In this document: positions 27,078 through 35,647 of the stretch, piece after piece | Position numbering within the stretch: the first letter of the stretch is position 1 | Layout: every line of letters begins with the position of its first letter | Assembly (NCBI GenBank): GCA_039640505.1 | Contig: CP046865.1 | Span: 1,541,501-1,605,500 of the forward strand | DNA from: Rhodobacteraceae bacterium Araon29 | GTDB taxonomy: Bacteria > Pseudomonadota > Alphaproteobacteria > Rhodobacterales > Rhodobacteraceae | Length of the DNA: 64,000 nt | Direction of reading: 5' to 3' | Made by a program: the position numbers and the translations under genes | The notes under the pieces: generated by a model | What the model was told of the DNA's origin: nothing | The model's input: only the letters and a program-made list of their open reading frames with translations | Databases searched by the model: none

Positions 27078-29194
27078 GACAGATTTCCCCAATAGGACTT
27101 AGAGCCGGTCCAATCTTGATCAGAATCGGGAATTTTATATTTCCCAATCCGATTGTTTGAAACCCCTCCGAGATAAAGATAGCCCTTATGCTCGCGCATA
27201 CTTGAAAGCATGGGGTGGTTTACTCCTCCCAAATCCCACAACGCATCTAAGACTTCCCCGTTTTCGTCGAACTTTAAAACACAACCTGTATTGATATTGG
27301 GAAACAGCCATGAATCATCTGATACTCGGCGCGCCATACGTTTTCGGAAACTTGGCATTGTCTGCGCCAAATCAAGAGCTGGGCCACGCATTCCCAGCAG
27401 TGCCAGCCAGTAAGTGCCATCAGAAGCCCGGTTAATATTGTCAGGGTATCCAGGAAGATTTGGAATAACCGGTTCGACGGATCCGTTTTTCGGTCCATTA
27501 ATCCAGTAACGGGAAATTCGGCAGGCCCAGGATTCTGCAAACAAGATGGATTGACCGTCATGGGAGGTGCAGATCCCGTTAGGAAAGATAAGGTTGGAAA
27601 CGATGGTTTTTGTTTTGTTGGTTTTCGGGTCATGACAGACAATCCTCCCATTGCCCCGGCTTTCAAGACAGTCTACCGCCCAAGTGTGAGTGTCAAACCG
27701 TTTTGTTGCTTCAGAAAAATAGATCTTACCATCAGGAGCGATATCAAGATCGTCAGCTAAATTGAGACGTGAATCATCAACAACCGAGGTCCAACTCCGA
27801 TTTGTTTGATCGGTGATCTTAGAGACGCTACCCAGTGGTGAAACCGAATAAACCCCCATGCTCGCAACGCAGGTAATCAGATTACCGTTTGCATCAAATG
27901 CCATCCCCAGCGGGCGTCCACCGATATGAGCGAATGTCACCATTTCCTTGTAGTCGGGAGCAAGAAACTTGGCGATGTCACCCTGTCGTGTTCCAGCATA
28001 AAGGTTGTCATCTTCGTCAAGGATAACATCCTCTGGGCCTTCAATCTTACCCAGGCCGATAATGTCGACATGGTGGAGCTTGTTGTTTTCGGCATATGGG
28101 GAGTCGCTCTTTGCCGAGGTTGAAGGAGCTGGGAAAAGCCGCATGTAAGTTGGTGAAACATACACTTTGCTCAGAATTTTACCGCGATTTTTCAACCATC
28201 TGACATCAATCAACACCGCCAACATCAGAATTACACCAAATATCAACGAGCTTGCACCTCCCTGAATGCCCAATCGGATCAAACCGTTCGACAATAACAG
28301 CACGATGATCGCTCCAAAGATTGCCTTGGCAACGGATCCTCTGCCTCCACCAAGACTGGTGCCGCCTAGAACAGCTGCTGTGAGAGCCATGATCTCCATT
28401 CCATTTCCAGCATCTGAACTTGCACTTGATAATCGAGAGGCGAACATGAAAGCCGCGATGGCACAGAGCAAGCCGCTAGTCACATAAGTCAGAAATACCG
28501 TCCGCTTAACATTCACACCTGCATTGTGAGCCGACCGGCGTGCACCCCCAACAGCCATCAAATGCCACCCTGGCCTCATGCGGCTGATCCCGATATGGAG
28601 AAATAGAGCAATTAAGCCTGTGGCGATGAAGGTGTAAGGAATGTTCCACACGTCATCCTCGCCAATAGCGAACCAGAGGTTAGAATCCGGGAATATTGCC
28701 ATGATCCCCACCGCATGTTTCTGCAACAGAAGATCAACGATTGAGCGAAAAATGATAAGCGAGACCAGCGTGGTCAAAAAGGCACGTAGTCTTAAGTATC
28801 CAATAAAGTATCCATTGAAGGCACCACAAAGAATGCCCGCAAGGCAAGTAAGGCAAAATGTCGGCAGAGGGTGCATCCCAAAAATATGCACACAATAAAG
28901 AGCTGTAAAATTACCAACCGCAAATATTGAACCTACAGAAAGGTCAATACCACCGCCTATCATCACAATGGTCATCGCCAGAACGACCAACCCCAGTTCG
29001 GCAATCTGACGGGAATAATCCGTTATCGCATAAGCAGTGAAAAAGTTTGGAATGGCCAGTTGTAGACATATGATAAGAGCCAGCAAAGTAACAAATGGTA
29101 TTGCATTGTCTGTCCAGCGTTTTGTCAGGATTTCGCCGATTACGTGATCAGGTATCAGCTTATAGCGCCACCTGCGTACTGTTTCGCGGTTCAT
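27074..29194 (-). CDS. Fusion: RbsC-type permease + SMP-30-like propeller
   Basis: A 706-residue protein. Residues about 30-335 are a CUT2 permease (TIVMIGGGIDLSVGSIFAVGN, AVGGARRSAHNAGV, VLGGTSLGGGRGSV) with eight to ten membrane segments. After a linker, residues about 370-700 are a strictosidine-synthase/SMP-30 propeller (KIEGPEDVILDEDDNLYAGT, LDIAPDGKIYFSEAT, FPNGICTSHDGQSILFAESW, LPGYPDNINRASDGTYWLAL). The frame is continuous, with no stop or shift at the joint. The propeller half would sit on the cytoplasmic side if the permease has an even number of helices. The fusion couples uptake with a likely hydrolase. Confidence 0.85.
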   Translation of the reverse strand: MNRETVRRWRYKLIPDHVIGEILTKRWTDNAIPFVTLLALIICLQLAIPNFFTAYAITDYSRQIAELGLVVLAMTIVMIGGGIDLSVGSIFAVGNFTALYCVHIFGMHPLPTFCLTCLAGILCGAFNGYFIGYLRLRAFLTTLVSLIIFRSIVDLLLQKHAVGIMAIFPDSNLWFAIGEDDVWNIPYTFIATGLIALFLHIGISRMRPGWHLMAVGGARRSAHNAGVNVKRTVFLTYVTSGLLCAIAAFMFASRLSSASSDAGNGMEIMALTAAVLGGTSLGGGRGSVAKAIFGAIIVLLLSNGLIRLGIQGGASSLIFGVILMLAVLIDVRWLKNRGKILSKVYVSPTYMRLFPAPSTSAKSDSPYAENNKLHHVDIIGLGKIEGPEDVILDEDDNLYAGTRQGDIAKFLAPDYKEMVTFAHIGGRPLGMAFDANGNLITCVASMGVYSVSPLGSVSKITDQTNRSWTSVVDDSRLNLADDLDIAPDGKIYFSEATKRFDTHTWAVDCLESRGNGRIVCHDPKTNKTKTIVSNLIFPNGICTSHDGQSILFAESWACRISRYWINGPKNGSVEPVIPNLPGYPDNINRASDGTYWLALLGMRGPALDLAQTMPSFRKRMARRVSDDSWLFPNINTGCVLKFDENGEVLDALWDLGGVNHPMLSSMREHKGYLYLGGVSNNRIGKYKIPDSDQDWTGSKSYWGNLS

Positions 29195-29231
29195 TCAAAA
29201 CCCCATTGCTTTGCTCAACTGTTTTCTATCC

Positions 29232-29265
29232 GAGTGTCAAAATACATTTCTGTATTGTGACACTC
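29232..29265 (-). promoter_or_regulatory. Stable hairpin after the binding-protein gene
   Basis: GAGTGTCA pairs with TGACACTC, and after one mismatch AATACA pairs with TGTATT around a 4-base loop. It lies in the 91-base gap after the binding-protein stop and before the permease fusion. Such hairpins commonly protect binding-protein mRNA or attenuate read-through. No T-run follows on the minus strand. Confidence 0.6.
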
Positions 29266-29285
29266 TTCATAGAAAGCTATTTTCC

Positions 29286-30314
29286 TTAGTTTCCTGAAAC
29301 TGACTCTTTAGTCCAGCAAGCGCCGTTTCTGCGTTGGACATTGAGATTTTCTTTAGTCATTATGGTCAAGGGAGAATAATGCGAATATTTGAAAGCACCA
29401 GCCTTGCTCTCTACCTGTAGCAGCGCACGCGCCGCATTGGCGAGTTCAAGAGCCTGACGAGGTACATCGTATGAAATGGCAACGTCGAATGTTCCGTTTT
29501 CAAGATTGTCACAAGCATCCTTATGCCCGCCGCCGGACGTTACCACGAAAATGTCATCTTTCAGGCCTGCTTCCTTGATTGCAGCACTGGTTCCGACGTC
29601 CATTGTATCCCAGAATCCGATGGCAGCACAAAGATCAGGATGCTGTTGCACTACGGTCTCCATAATCGCGCGAGCTTTTGAAGCATCCCAATCCGCTGCC
29701 TGATTAGACACTACCTGAATATGGGGATGTTGATCCAGGATATTGTAAACCCCGCGAACCTGAAAAATGCTTGCAGAAGCAGTGAGGACACCCTGCATAA
29801 TGGCAACTTTTCCGCTGGAGTCCGGACCACATTGTTTGGCCGCTAATTTTGCAACTTCTTCTCCAACCTGAATCCAATCGGCACCGACGAAAATGTCCGA
29901 TGAGTGAGAGGAATGCATCTGAATTTGCACAACATGCAGACCTTCTTTTTCAGCCTTGCGCAAAACACGCGAGTAACTTTGTTCATCAGGTGACTGAACC
30001 ATAATCAGGTCAGGCCGTTCCCCGATCAGTGAGGTCAGCGTGCGCACGCCGGCATCGACACTCCAGTTTGGATCACGAATTTCAAGCTCAATCCCCAACG
30101 GCAACAGCTCGCGTTTCAGGCCAGCCCACCATCCTTCTGACAAATCGTAACCCATTCCAATTGGAATATACACAACCTTTTTGCCCTTCATTGTATCTAC
30201 GTATTTGTCGTGTCGTGGGTCAGGTAATCCTTTGTCCTGGGCAAAAGTTGGCGAAACGCAGGTTAGAATCGTGGCTACTACTGTGAGAGCCAGTTTGTTG
30301 ATCAGTTTTCTCAT
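29286..30314 (-). CDS. Periplasmic sugar-binding protein (RbsB-type)
   Basis: A 342-residue solute-binding protein. Its signal peptide (MRKLINKLALTVVATILTC, cleavage after about FA in SPTFAQDKG) directs it to the periplasm. The peripla_BP_4 fold follows: KKVVYIPIGMGYDLSEGWWAG, LMVQSPDEQSYSRVLRKAEK, GKVAIMQGVLTASAS, CAAIGFWDTMDVGTSAAI and VVTSGGGHKDACDNLENG. GGAGG precedes the ATG. It is the second gene of the operon, set off by an 84-bp tandem repeat upstream and a hairpin downstream. Ligand unknown. Confidence 0.92.
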   Translation of the reverse strand: MRKLINKLALTVVATILTCVSPTFAQDKGLPDPRHDKYVDTMKGKKVVYIPIGMGYDLSEGWWAGLKRELLPLGIELEIRDPNWSVDAGVRTLTSLIGERPDLIMVQSPDEQSYSRVLRKAEKEGLHVVQIQMHSSHSSDIFVGADWIQVGEEVAKLAAKQCGPDSSGKVAIMQGVLTASASIFQVRGVYNILDQHPHIQVVSNQAADWDASKARAIMETVVQQHPDLCAAIGFWDTMDVGTSAAIKEAGLKDDIFVVTSGGGHKDACDNLENGTFDVAISYDVPRQALELANAARALLQVESKAGAFKYSHYSPLTIMTKENLNVQRRNGACWTKESVSGN

Positions 30315-30330
30315 AAATTTTCCTCCTATT

Positions 30331-30498
30331 TATTTTAAGGAGACAGGACCACGTCTCTGGTTTGTCTTGGCCAAGAAAGTTATATGACTCCTTGCTGGCT
30401 GGTTTGTTCATTATTATTTTAAGGAGACAGGACCACGTCTCTGATTTGTCTCGGCCAAGAAAGTTATATATCTCCTTGCTGGCTGGTTTGTTCATCAC
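30331..30498. repeat. 84-bp tandem duplication spanning permease 3' end
   Basis: Two adjacent 84-base units (30331-30414 and 30415-30498) differ at only a few bases. The right-hand unit contains the last codons and stop of the permease gene; the left-hand unit is a copy that now lies in the spacer before the binding-protein gene. Each unit contains the small inverted repeat GAGAC-N8-GTCTC, so the spacer has two such hairpins. Confidence 0.9.
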
Positions 30499-31444
30499 GT
30501 GGGTTCACCAAAGTGTCGATGACAATAGCAACCAGAAGAACGAGTCCCTTGATCAAATTCTGTTCCGTATGGGAAAGGTTCATAATGGTCATACCGTTCA
30601 ACAAAACCCCGATCATAACCGTACCAAGTAGAACGTTGATCATCCCGCCTTTACCACCTGAAAGACCAATTCCTCCAACAACTACAACCAGCAAGACATC
30701 GTAAATCATGGTTGAGGTGTACAGTCTGGTGTTGATCTGACTAACAGCACCTGAAATCAGCAAACCAGCTACGAGCGCAATCAGGCCGGACACAATATAG
30801 ATGAGCATTATTGTAGGTCTGACGGGAATGCCTGCCGATCTTGCTGCAACTGGATTGTCGCCAATCGCATAAATGTATTTCCCAAGGGTTGTGCGGCGGA
30901 GAATTAACGTGAAAACAAGCGCAATTGTGAGAAAGCAGATTATTGGTATAGGAACACCAAAAATTTTCCCGCGCCCCAGAAACTCGACCCAACCTGCATC
31001 GGCAGGTAGATAATTTGAGTCGCTGGAAATCAATCCTACCCTTCCGATGCCATAGACGATTCCGCCCATCGCCAGCGTTGCAAAAATTGCCGGCAGCTCT
31101 CCATAGGCGACCAGAAAGCCGGAAATAGCTCCCATAGTAATTACAAAAATGATGCCTGCTGAAAGTGCTAACCAGAATGGCACACCGCTTTCGAAAACAC
31201 CTCCTGGTTGCGCTATCACCACCGATATTGCGGTTCCAATCACCATGATTGCCACCATAGAAAGATCAACGCCGCGGGAAATCACAACTAATGCCATACC
31301 TATTCCTAAGATACCTAATACCGATACGCTGCGCAAAAGGGAAAGAAGATTATCGATGCTTAAAAAACCGTTCAAAAACAAAGAGAAGACAAGAAAAAGT
31401 GTGGCCGTAATAAGCGCAACAATCTTTGACTGATCGATCAACAT
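30464..31444 (-). CDS. Sugar ABC importer permease (RbsC-type)
   Basis: A 326-residue inner-membrane protein of the CUT2 permease family, with about ten hydrophobic helices. The signature strings are ALVVISRGVDLSMVAIMVIG, AIGDNPVAARSAGIPV and VVGGIGLSGGKGGMINVLLG. It probably pairs with the permease half of the fusion as a heterodimer (LsrC/LsrD-like). It is the first gene of the operon, preceded by a perfect 12-bp palindrome. Confidence 0.92.
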   Translation of the reverse strand: MLIDQSKIVALITATLFLVFSLFLNGFLSIDNLLSLLRSVSVLGILGIGMALVVISRGVDLSMVAIMVIGTAISVVIAQPGGVFESGVPFWLALSAGIIFVITMGAISGFLVAYGELPAIFATLAMGGIVYGIGRVGLISSDSNYLPADAGWVEFLGRGKIFGVPIPIICFLTIALVFTLILRRTTLGKYIYAIGDNPVAARSAGIPVRPTIMLIYIVSGLIALVAGLLISGAVSQINTRLYTSTMIYDVLLVVVVGGIGLSGGKGGMINVLLGTVMIGVLLNGMTIMNLSHTEQNLIKGLVLLVAIVIDTLVNPRDEQTSQQGDI

Positions 31445-31466
31445 TACCCCCCCTAGCTGATATTAT

Positions 31467-31495
31467 TACCTCAAATGCAACACGCATTTGAGGTA
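31467..31495. promoter_or_regulatory. Perfect 12-bp inverted repeat upstream of ABC operon
   Basis: TACCTCAAATGC and GCATTTGAGGTA flank a 5-base centre (AACAC). It sits 23 bases before the first permease ATG, where a repressor would block transcription or a leader hairpin would cover the start. There is no regulator gene next to the ABC operon; the nearest is the LysR gene at 34607. Confidence 0.65.
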
Positions 31496-31708
31496 TTTGT
31501 TCTCTTGAAAATAGGACATGAATGGGGTTGGCGAAATTAGAATTGAGAGATAGGCTCTATACCAAAATGTTAACGTATTGCGGTGGTAAGTAACCACAGT
31601 TGATAGCTAGAAGACAACTACACATTCCCTGTTTTATCTTTCTTAGAAAAATTGAAATGAAAGCACTTCCTCATAATTAGAAGCATTAATGGTCAATACC
31701 AATTCAAA
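31496..31708. other. Promoter-bearing gap between ADH gene and ABC operon
   Basis: About 210 bases of AT-rich sequence with no ORF of note. It must contain the promoter of the leftward ABC operon and the 3' end of the ECH-HMGL-ADH transcript. No clear terminator was seen. Confidence 0.4.
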
Positions 31709-32779
31709 TCAATCTGTTTCGTTGATTAGTACAATACGACCAGTTACTTGGCCACACTTCAAGTCATCGAGAGCTTCATTGACCTTATCCATAGGGCGGA
31801 TTTCAATCGGCATCTGAGCGATTTTTCCAGCACGTACCATTTTAATGAGTTCCCGCAACTGTTCAATTGTTCCTACATGGCAACCGCGAATAGTCATTGC
31901 TTTTTGTGGCAACCAAGGCTGCGGCATTTTAAAATCCCCGCCATGCAGGCCCACTACCACGTAGTGCCCTCCCTTGATTATGGCATGTACCGCCAATCTG
32001 GCAGTTGATGCCACTCCGACCGTGTCAAGCACATCAGTAAGCTGGTTGTTCGTGATTTTTCTGAGTTCATCAATTACTTCGGCATCTTTGGAGTTCAATA
32101 TAGCCGCCGCTCCCATTTCTCGAGCCGCCATGAGATTTTCATGATTGATGTCAACTGCGACGATATTTTCAAATCCGAGTGCCTTTGCGATGGCAATTGC
32201 ATTGAGGCCTAATCCACCAACCCCCATCACTGCTAACCAGCTATCTTGATGAGGTGGGCCGAGATTACCAAGGGCATTGTAAACTGTAAGTCCGGAACAG
32301 GCATGACTGGCCACAAGGTTTGGGTCTAGTCCATCGACATTGACTAACACAGTAGCATCTTCAACCAGGATGTGGGTCGCATATCCGCCATCCTGAACCA
32401 GTCCGATTATCCGCATTGCCATACAGTCATTGGTACGGCCTTCTTCACAAGCACGGCAAGAACCACATCCAATCCAGGGAAAGACAAGCATTTGTTGGCC
32501 CACCAATGAAAAGTCAGCATCAGCCCCGGTTGCAATCACCTTGCCAACATTTTCGTGGCCCAATGTGCGTGGAAGTTTCATGCCACGATCCGCCATTCGC
32601 ATGATACCCTCTTCACCGAGGTCGAATTCACCTTCGATAATGTGCAAATCAGAATGACAAACCCCTGAACGAAGTATCTTCAGCAGCACTTCGGAACCCA
32701 CTGGTTTGGGGATATCACCAGTTACTTTTTCGAGCGGCTTGCCAAAATTTGTGAGATCAAAATGTGAAAACTTGTTCAT
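31709..32779 (-). CDS. Zinc-dependent alcohol dehydrogenase (MDR family)
   Basis: A 356-residue medium-chain dehydrogenase. The catalytic zinc ligands are GVCHSDLH and LGHENVG; the structural zinc cysteines are GCGSCRACEEGRTNDC. The Rossmann loop is MGVGGLGLNAI, with DIN (Asp) suggesting NAD. It would oxidise an alcohol to the aldehyde handled by the ALDH across the locus. Its ATG overlaps the stop of the lyase gene by 4 bases (ATGA). Confidence 0.92.
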   Translation of the reverse strand: MNKFSHFDLTNFGKPLEKVTGDIPKPVGSEVLLKILRSGVCHSDLHIIEGEFDLGEEGIMRMADRGMKLPRTLGHENVGKVIATGADADFSLVGQQMLVFPWIGCGSCRACEEGRTNDCMAMRIIGLVQDGGYATHILVEDATVLVNVDGLDPNLVASHACSGLTVYNALGNLGPPHQDSWLAVMGVGGLGLNAIAIAKALGFENIVAVDINHENLMAAREMGAAAILNSKDAEVIDELRKITNNQLTDVLDTVGVASTARLAVHAIIKGGHYVVVGLHGGDFKMPQPWLPQKAMTIRGCHVGTIEQLRELIKMVRAGKIAQMPIEIRPMDKVNEALDDLKCGQVTGRIVLINETD

Positions 32780-33711
32780 GTCATTTTCCTATCAAAATCA
32801 TACGAAAAATTGATCGCGGGCTTAGCCCTAGAAAGCCTTCCATGAAGGTTTTCTTTAGGCAGCCAGTATGCAAAGTCTTTTCGGAGTTTTATTAGACCAT
32901 CCACGTCAACATTGGTAGAAAGCCCCATCGATTCGAGCATGTAGACTGTGTCTTCGGTAGCAATGTTGCCAGTTGCTCCCGGAGCAAAGGGGCAGCCACC
33001 AAGACCGCCAAGTGCAGCATCAAAGGTTCGAACATCAGCCTCGAGCGCGGCTGTCACATTGGCGAGCCCCATGGCTCTTGTGTCGTGGAAATGGGCTGCC
33101 AACGGCACATCTGAAATTTCCTGCCGAACTTTTTCGAACATGCTTCGGACCTGCTTCGGGTTACCGTATCCAACCGTGTCCGCTAATACGATTTCTCTAG
33201 CACCTTTCTCAGCAAGCAAAGCGGCAATTTCAACTACTCGTTTTTCTGGAACATTTCCTTGCAACGAGCAGCCGAATGAAGTGGCTATTGCAGCTACAAC
33301 ACTTGTTTCCGGGTGACGCTCTTGTTGCCAAACATGAATCTCCGATAGCCTTTCTATAGATTGGTTGGTACTACAACGCGCATTGGATTGGTTATGCATC
33401 TCAGACGCGGAGAGTACAAAACATATCTTTCTAGCTCCGGCTTCCATTGCTCGTTGTGCACCCTTTACATTCAGCGCCAGCGCTGACGCAGTTAGGCAAT
33501 CAATTGAGTTCGCATATTCTACAATTTCTGCTGCGTCAGCAAATTGCGGCAATAGCTTTTGCGGAACAAAAGAGGTTACTTCAATATCTGAAAACCCCAA
33601 CGAAGCTTGCCGAAAAATCCATTCTTTTTTTTTGGAAGTTGAAACAAAGTAATCAACGAGTTGCAATCCGTCGCGCAGGCCAACTTCACGGACAACAACG
33701 CATTCTCTCAT
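32776..33711 (-). CDS. HMG-CoA lyase family enzyme
   Basis: A 311-residue DRE-TIM barrel lyase that probably cleaves 3-hydroxy-3-methylglutaryl-CoA (or a near analogue) to acetyl-CoA and a keto acid. Seen are VREVGLRDGLQ (catalytic Arg/Asp), SLGFSDIEVTSFVPQKLLPQF, DTVGYGNPKQV, AAHFHDTRAMG (metal His) and LGGCPFAPGATGNIATED with the active-site loop Cys. It lies between the enoyl-CoA hydratase and ADH genes in one operon. Confidence 0.92.
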   Translation of the reverse strand: MRECVVVREVGLRDGLQLVDYFVSTSKKKEWIFRQASLGFSDIEVTSFVPQKLLPQFADAAEIVEYANSIDCLTASALALNVKGAQRAMEAGARKICFVLSASEMHNQSNARCSTNQSIERLSEIHVWQQERHPETSVVAAIATSFGCSLQGNVPEKRVVEIAALLAEKGAREIVLADTVGYGNPKQVRSMFEKVRQEISDVPLAAHFHDTRAMGLANVTAALEADVRTFDAALGGLGGCPFAPGATGNIATEDTVYMLESMGLSTNVDVDGLIKLRKDFAYWLPKENLHGRLSRAKPAINFSYDFDRKMT

Positions 33712-33714
33712 GCC

Positions 33715-34509
33715 CTATCGCCCCCTGAACTCCGGTTTACGCTTTTCAATGAACGCGGCAACGCCCTCGCGCCTGTCTTCGGTTGGGATGGTTCGATTGT
33801 ACGCTTCGATCTCGAACGCAAGTCCATCTATCAAACCCATCTGCAACCCCTTATGAATTGATTGTTTGGCCTGCCGCACCGCTATTGGTGCATTCGCCGC
33901 AATTGTGCTTGCCATCTCAATTGTCTTGGGGAGCAACTCATCAGCAGAGAGGACTATATTTACCAGCCCCCAGTCATGGGCTTGGGCTACAGAAAATGGC
34001 TGGCCTGAAAGAATAAGTTCCTTTGCACGGCGCTCACCAACTGCCCGAGCAAGTAACTGGGTTCCTCCGACACCTGGGATAATGCCAAGCCGGGTTTCTG
34101 TCTGAGCAAATTTAGCATGGTCAGCCGCATATATGAAGTCCAGTGCACAAGCCAACTCGCAACCACCTCCGAACGCTGCCCCATTGATCGCGCCAATAAC
34201 CGGTGTCGGGCATCCGACGATTGCGCGTACCATGCGCTCATAAACCAGATGCTGATTACCCCATTCCTGATCACTCATACCGTGGCGTTCTTTCAAGTCA
34301 CCACCAGCGCAAAAAGACCGCTTCCCGCTGCCTGTTAATATGATAGCGCGAGTGTCACCCGGATCGAGCGCCAACTCTTCAAACAATTCTATCAGATCAC
34401 GCGCCATCATTGTATTGAGGGCATTGGAAGTATCTGGCTTGTTCAAATGAACAAGTAACACATGCAAAGCTGGTTCGCTGATTTTGAGGGTTTCATAATT
34501 CTGCTTCAT
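33715..34509 (-). CDS. Enoyl-CoA hydratase/isomerase family protein
   Basis: A 264-residue crotonase: AIILTGSGKRSFCAGGDLKE (oxyanion strand), PVIGAINGAAFGGGCELACALD and TETRLGIIPGVGGTQLLARAVG (catalytic Glu in the E-T-R-L-G region and Gly). It is probably the hydratase that follows the acyl-CoA dehydrogenase step. It is first in the leftward operon ECH-HMGL-ADH; the gap to HMGL is 3 bases. Confidence 0.92.
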   Translation of the reverse strand: MKQNYETLKISEPALHVLLVHLNKPDTSNALNTMMARDLIELFEELALDPGDTRAIILTGSGKRSFCAGGDLKERHGMSDQEWGNQHLVYERMVRAIVGCPTPVIGAINGAAFGGGCELACALDFIYAADHAKFAQTETRLGIIPGVGGTQLLARAVGERRAKELILSGQPFSVAQAHDWGLVNIVLSADELLPKTIEMASTIAANAPIAVRQAKQSIHKGLQMGLIDGLAFEIEAYNRTIPTEDRREGVAAFIEKRKPEFRGR

Positions 34510-34606
34510 CTAACTTTCTTCGATCAGATGTTCAGGATAGTCTCAAATAAAATATGGTGATTTAGAATATCGCAGAAAGTTATCGCTGGTATATCGCCAT
34601 ACGCAA

Positions 34607-35530
34607 TTAACTCTGTAAGTGGGTTTGCCAGCTGCCTTCTTCCCGCATTTTTTTGGCAACAGAAAAAATGGATTTAACCACAACTTCCGTCACCCGAGAT
34701 TTTAGGCTGGTGTGGGACCGTGCCAAGATTAGTTGACGTTCTGCACGTTGAGGCATTATTCGCCGCACTTCAATTTTTTCCATCCGGACAAGATTTGACA
34801 GGCTAGAAACTGGCATAAACCCATGACACATTCCGCTAGCCACCATTGAAACAGCAATTCCGAAGCTATCCACTTGGAATTCCGGTTCCAAAGAAACGCC
34901 AGCCGAAGCAGCAATCTTATCTATAATCAATCGCGGTCCGAATGGTCTGTTCGGCAAAGCTAAAGGCAAATCTGCAATATCCTTTACATCAATTTCATTA
35001 CTGGGCGGAAGGCTGCCGGGTGGGCTCATCAGACCAATTTCTTCATGGAATAATTGATTTGATTGGAGATGATAGGACGAAGCCGGACCGTAGAGAAAAC
35101 CGGCGTCAAGTTCACCCGTCTGGAGCCATTCAACTAGATTTACCGAATAGGCCTCTTTTACATAAAGCTTGATGTTGGGATGTTTTTCCCGGACATATTG
35201 CAGCAGTTGAATCGAGAACTCGTTGATGATCGTCGGAAGCACGCCGAGTTTGACTTCGCCGTGAATAGCCTTGTCGAGCGACCTAACCTCAAACACTGAC
35301 TGTTCCAGCTGACGAAGAGGCCCGGAGATGCGAGCTAGTAGTATTTGCCCGGCATCAGTCAAGTCCATTCCCCGAACATGGCGTACAAAAAGCTCGGTTC
35401 CGACGGTTTTCTCAAGCAATTTGATTTGGCGTGAAAGTGCCGGTTGCGCGATCCGTAACCTATCTGATGCCCGGCTTAAAGCTCCGCTCTCAGCCACGCA
35501 AATAAAAGTTTTCAACTGACGCAGGTCCAT
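34607..35530 (-). CDS. LysR-family transcriptional regulator
   Basis: A 307-residue LTTR: N-terminal HTH (LRQLKTFICVAESGALSRAS, RLRIAQPALSRQIKLLEKTV), then a substrate-binding domain (VKLGVLPTIINEFSIQLLQY, LPLALPNRPFGPRLIID). It lies between the two divergent catabolic operons and is read away from the CaiB operon; the 117-base gap has a GGTATACC palindrome (35550-35557). It probably senses a pathway intermediate and activates both sides. Confidence 0.9.
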   Translation of the reverse strand: MDLRQLKTFICVAESGALSRASDRLRIAQPALSRQIKLLEKTVGTELFVRHVRGMDLTDAGQILLARISGPLRQLEQSVFEVRSLDKAIHGEVKLGVLPTIINEFSIQLLQYVREKHPNIKLYVKEAYSVNLVEWLQTGELDAGFLYGPASSYHLQSNQLFHEEIGLMSPPGSLPPSNEIDVKDIADLPLALPNRPFGPRLIIDKIAASAGVSLEPEFQVDSFGIAVSMVASGMCHGFMPVSSLSNLVRMEKIEVRRIMPQRAERQLILARSHTSLKSRVTEVVVKSIFSVAKKMREEGSWQTHLQS

Positions 35531-35549
35531 GCATAATCCTTACCGAATT

Positions 35550-35557
35550 GGTATACC
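35550..35557. promoter_or_regulatory. Palindrome in LysR-caiB gap, candidate operator
   Basis: GGTATACC in the context ATTGGTATACCTAT lies just before the LysR start, within the divergent promoter region. This is where LTTRs bind (T-N11-A-like sites). Only position and symmetry support the call. Confidence 0.4.
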
Positions 35558-35647
35558 TATTATATAAGCATTGTTATTTTTTTATATTACTATCAGAGCT
35601 TAGTCTACAAAGGTCATCGTTATTTTGGATTGCCTGGTGGAAAAAGC

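Noticed and set aside
30220-30498. A 92-residue minus-strand ORF with a twice-repeated 28-residue peptide.
   Set aside because: The repeat is simply the 84-bp DNA duplication read in an unused frame overlapping the permease end and the binding-protein gene.
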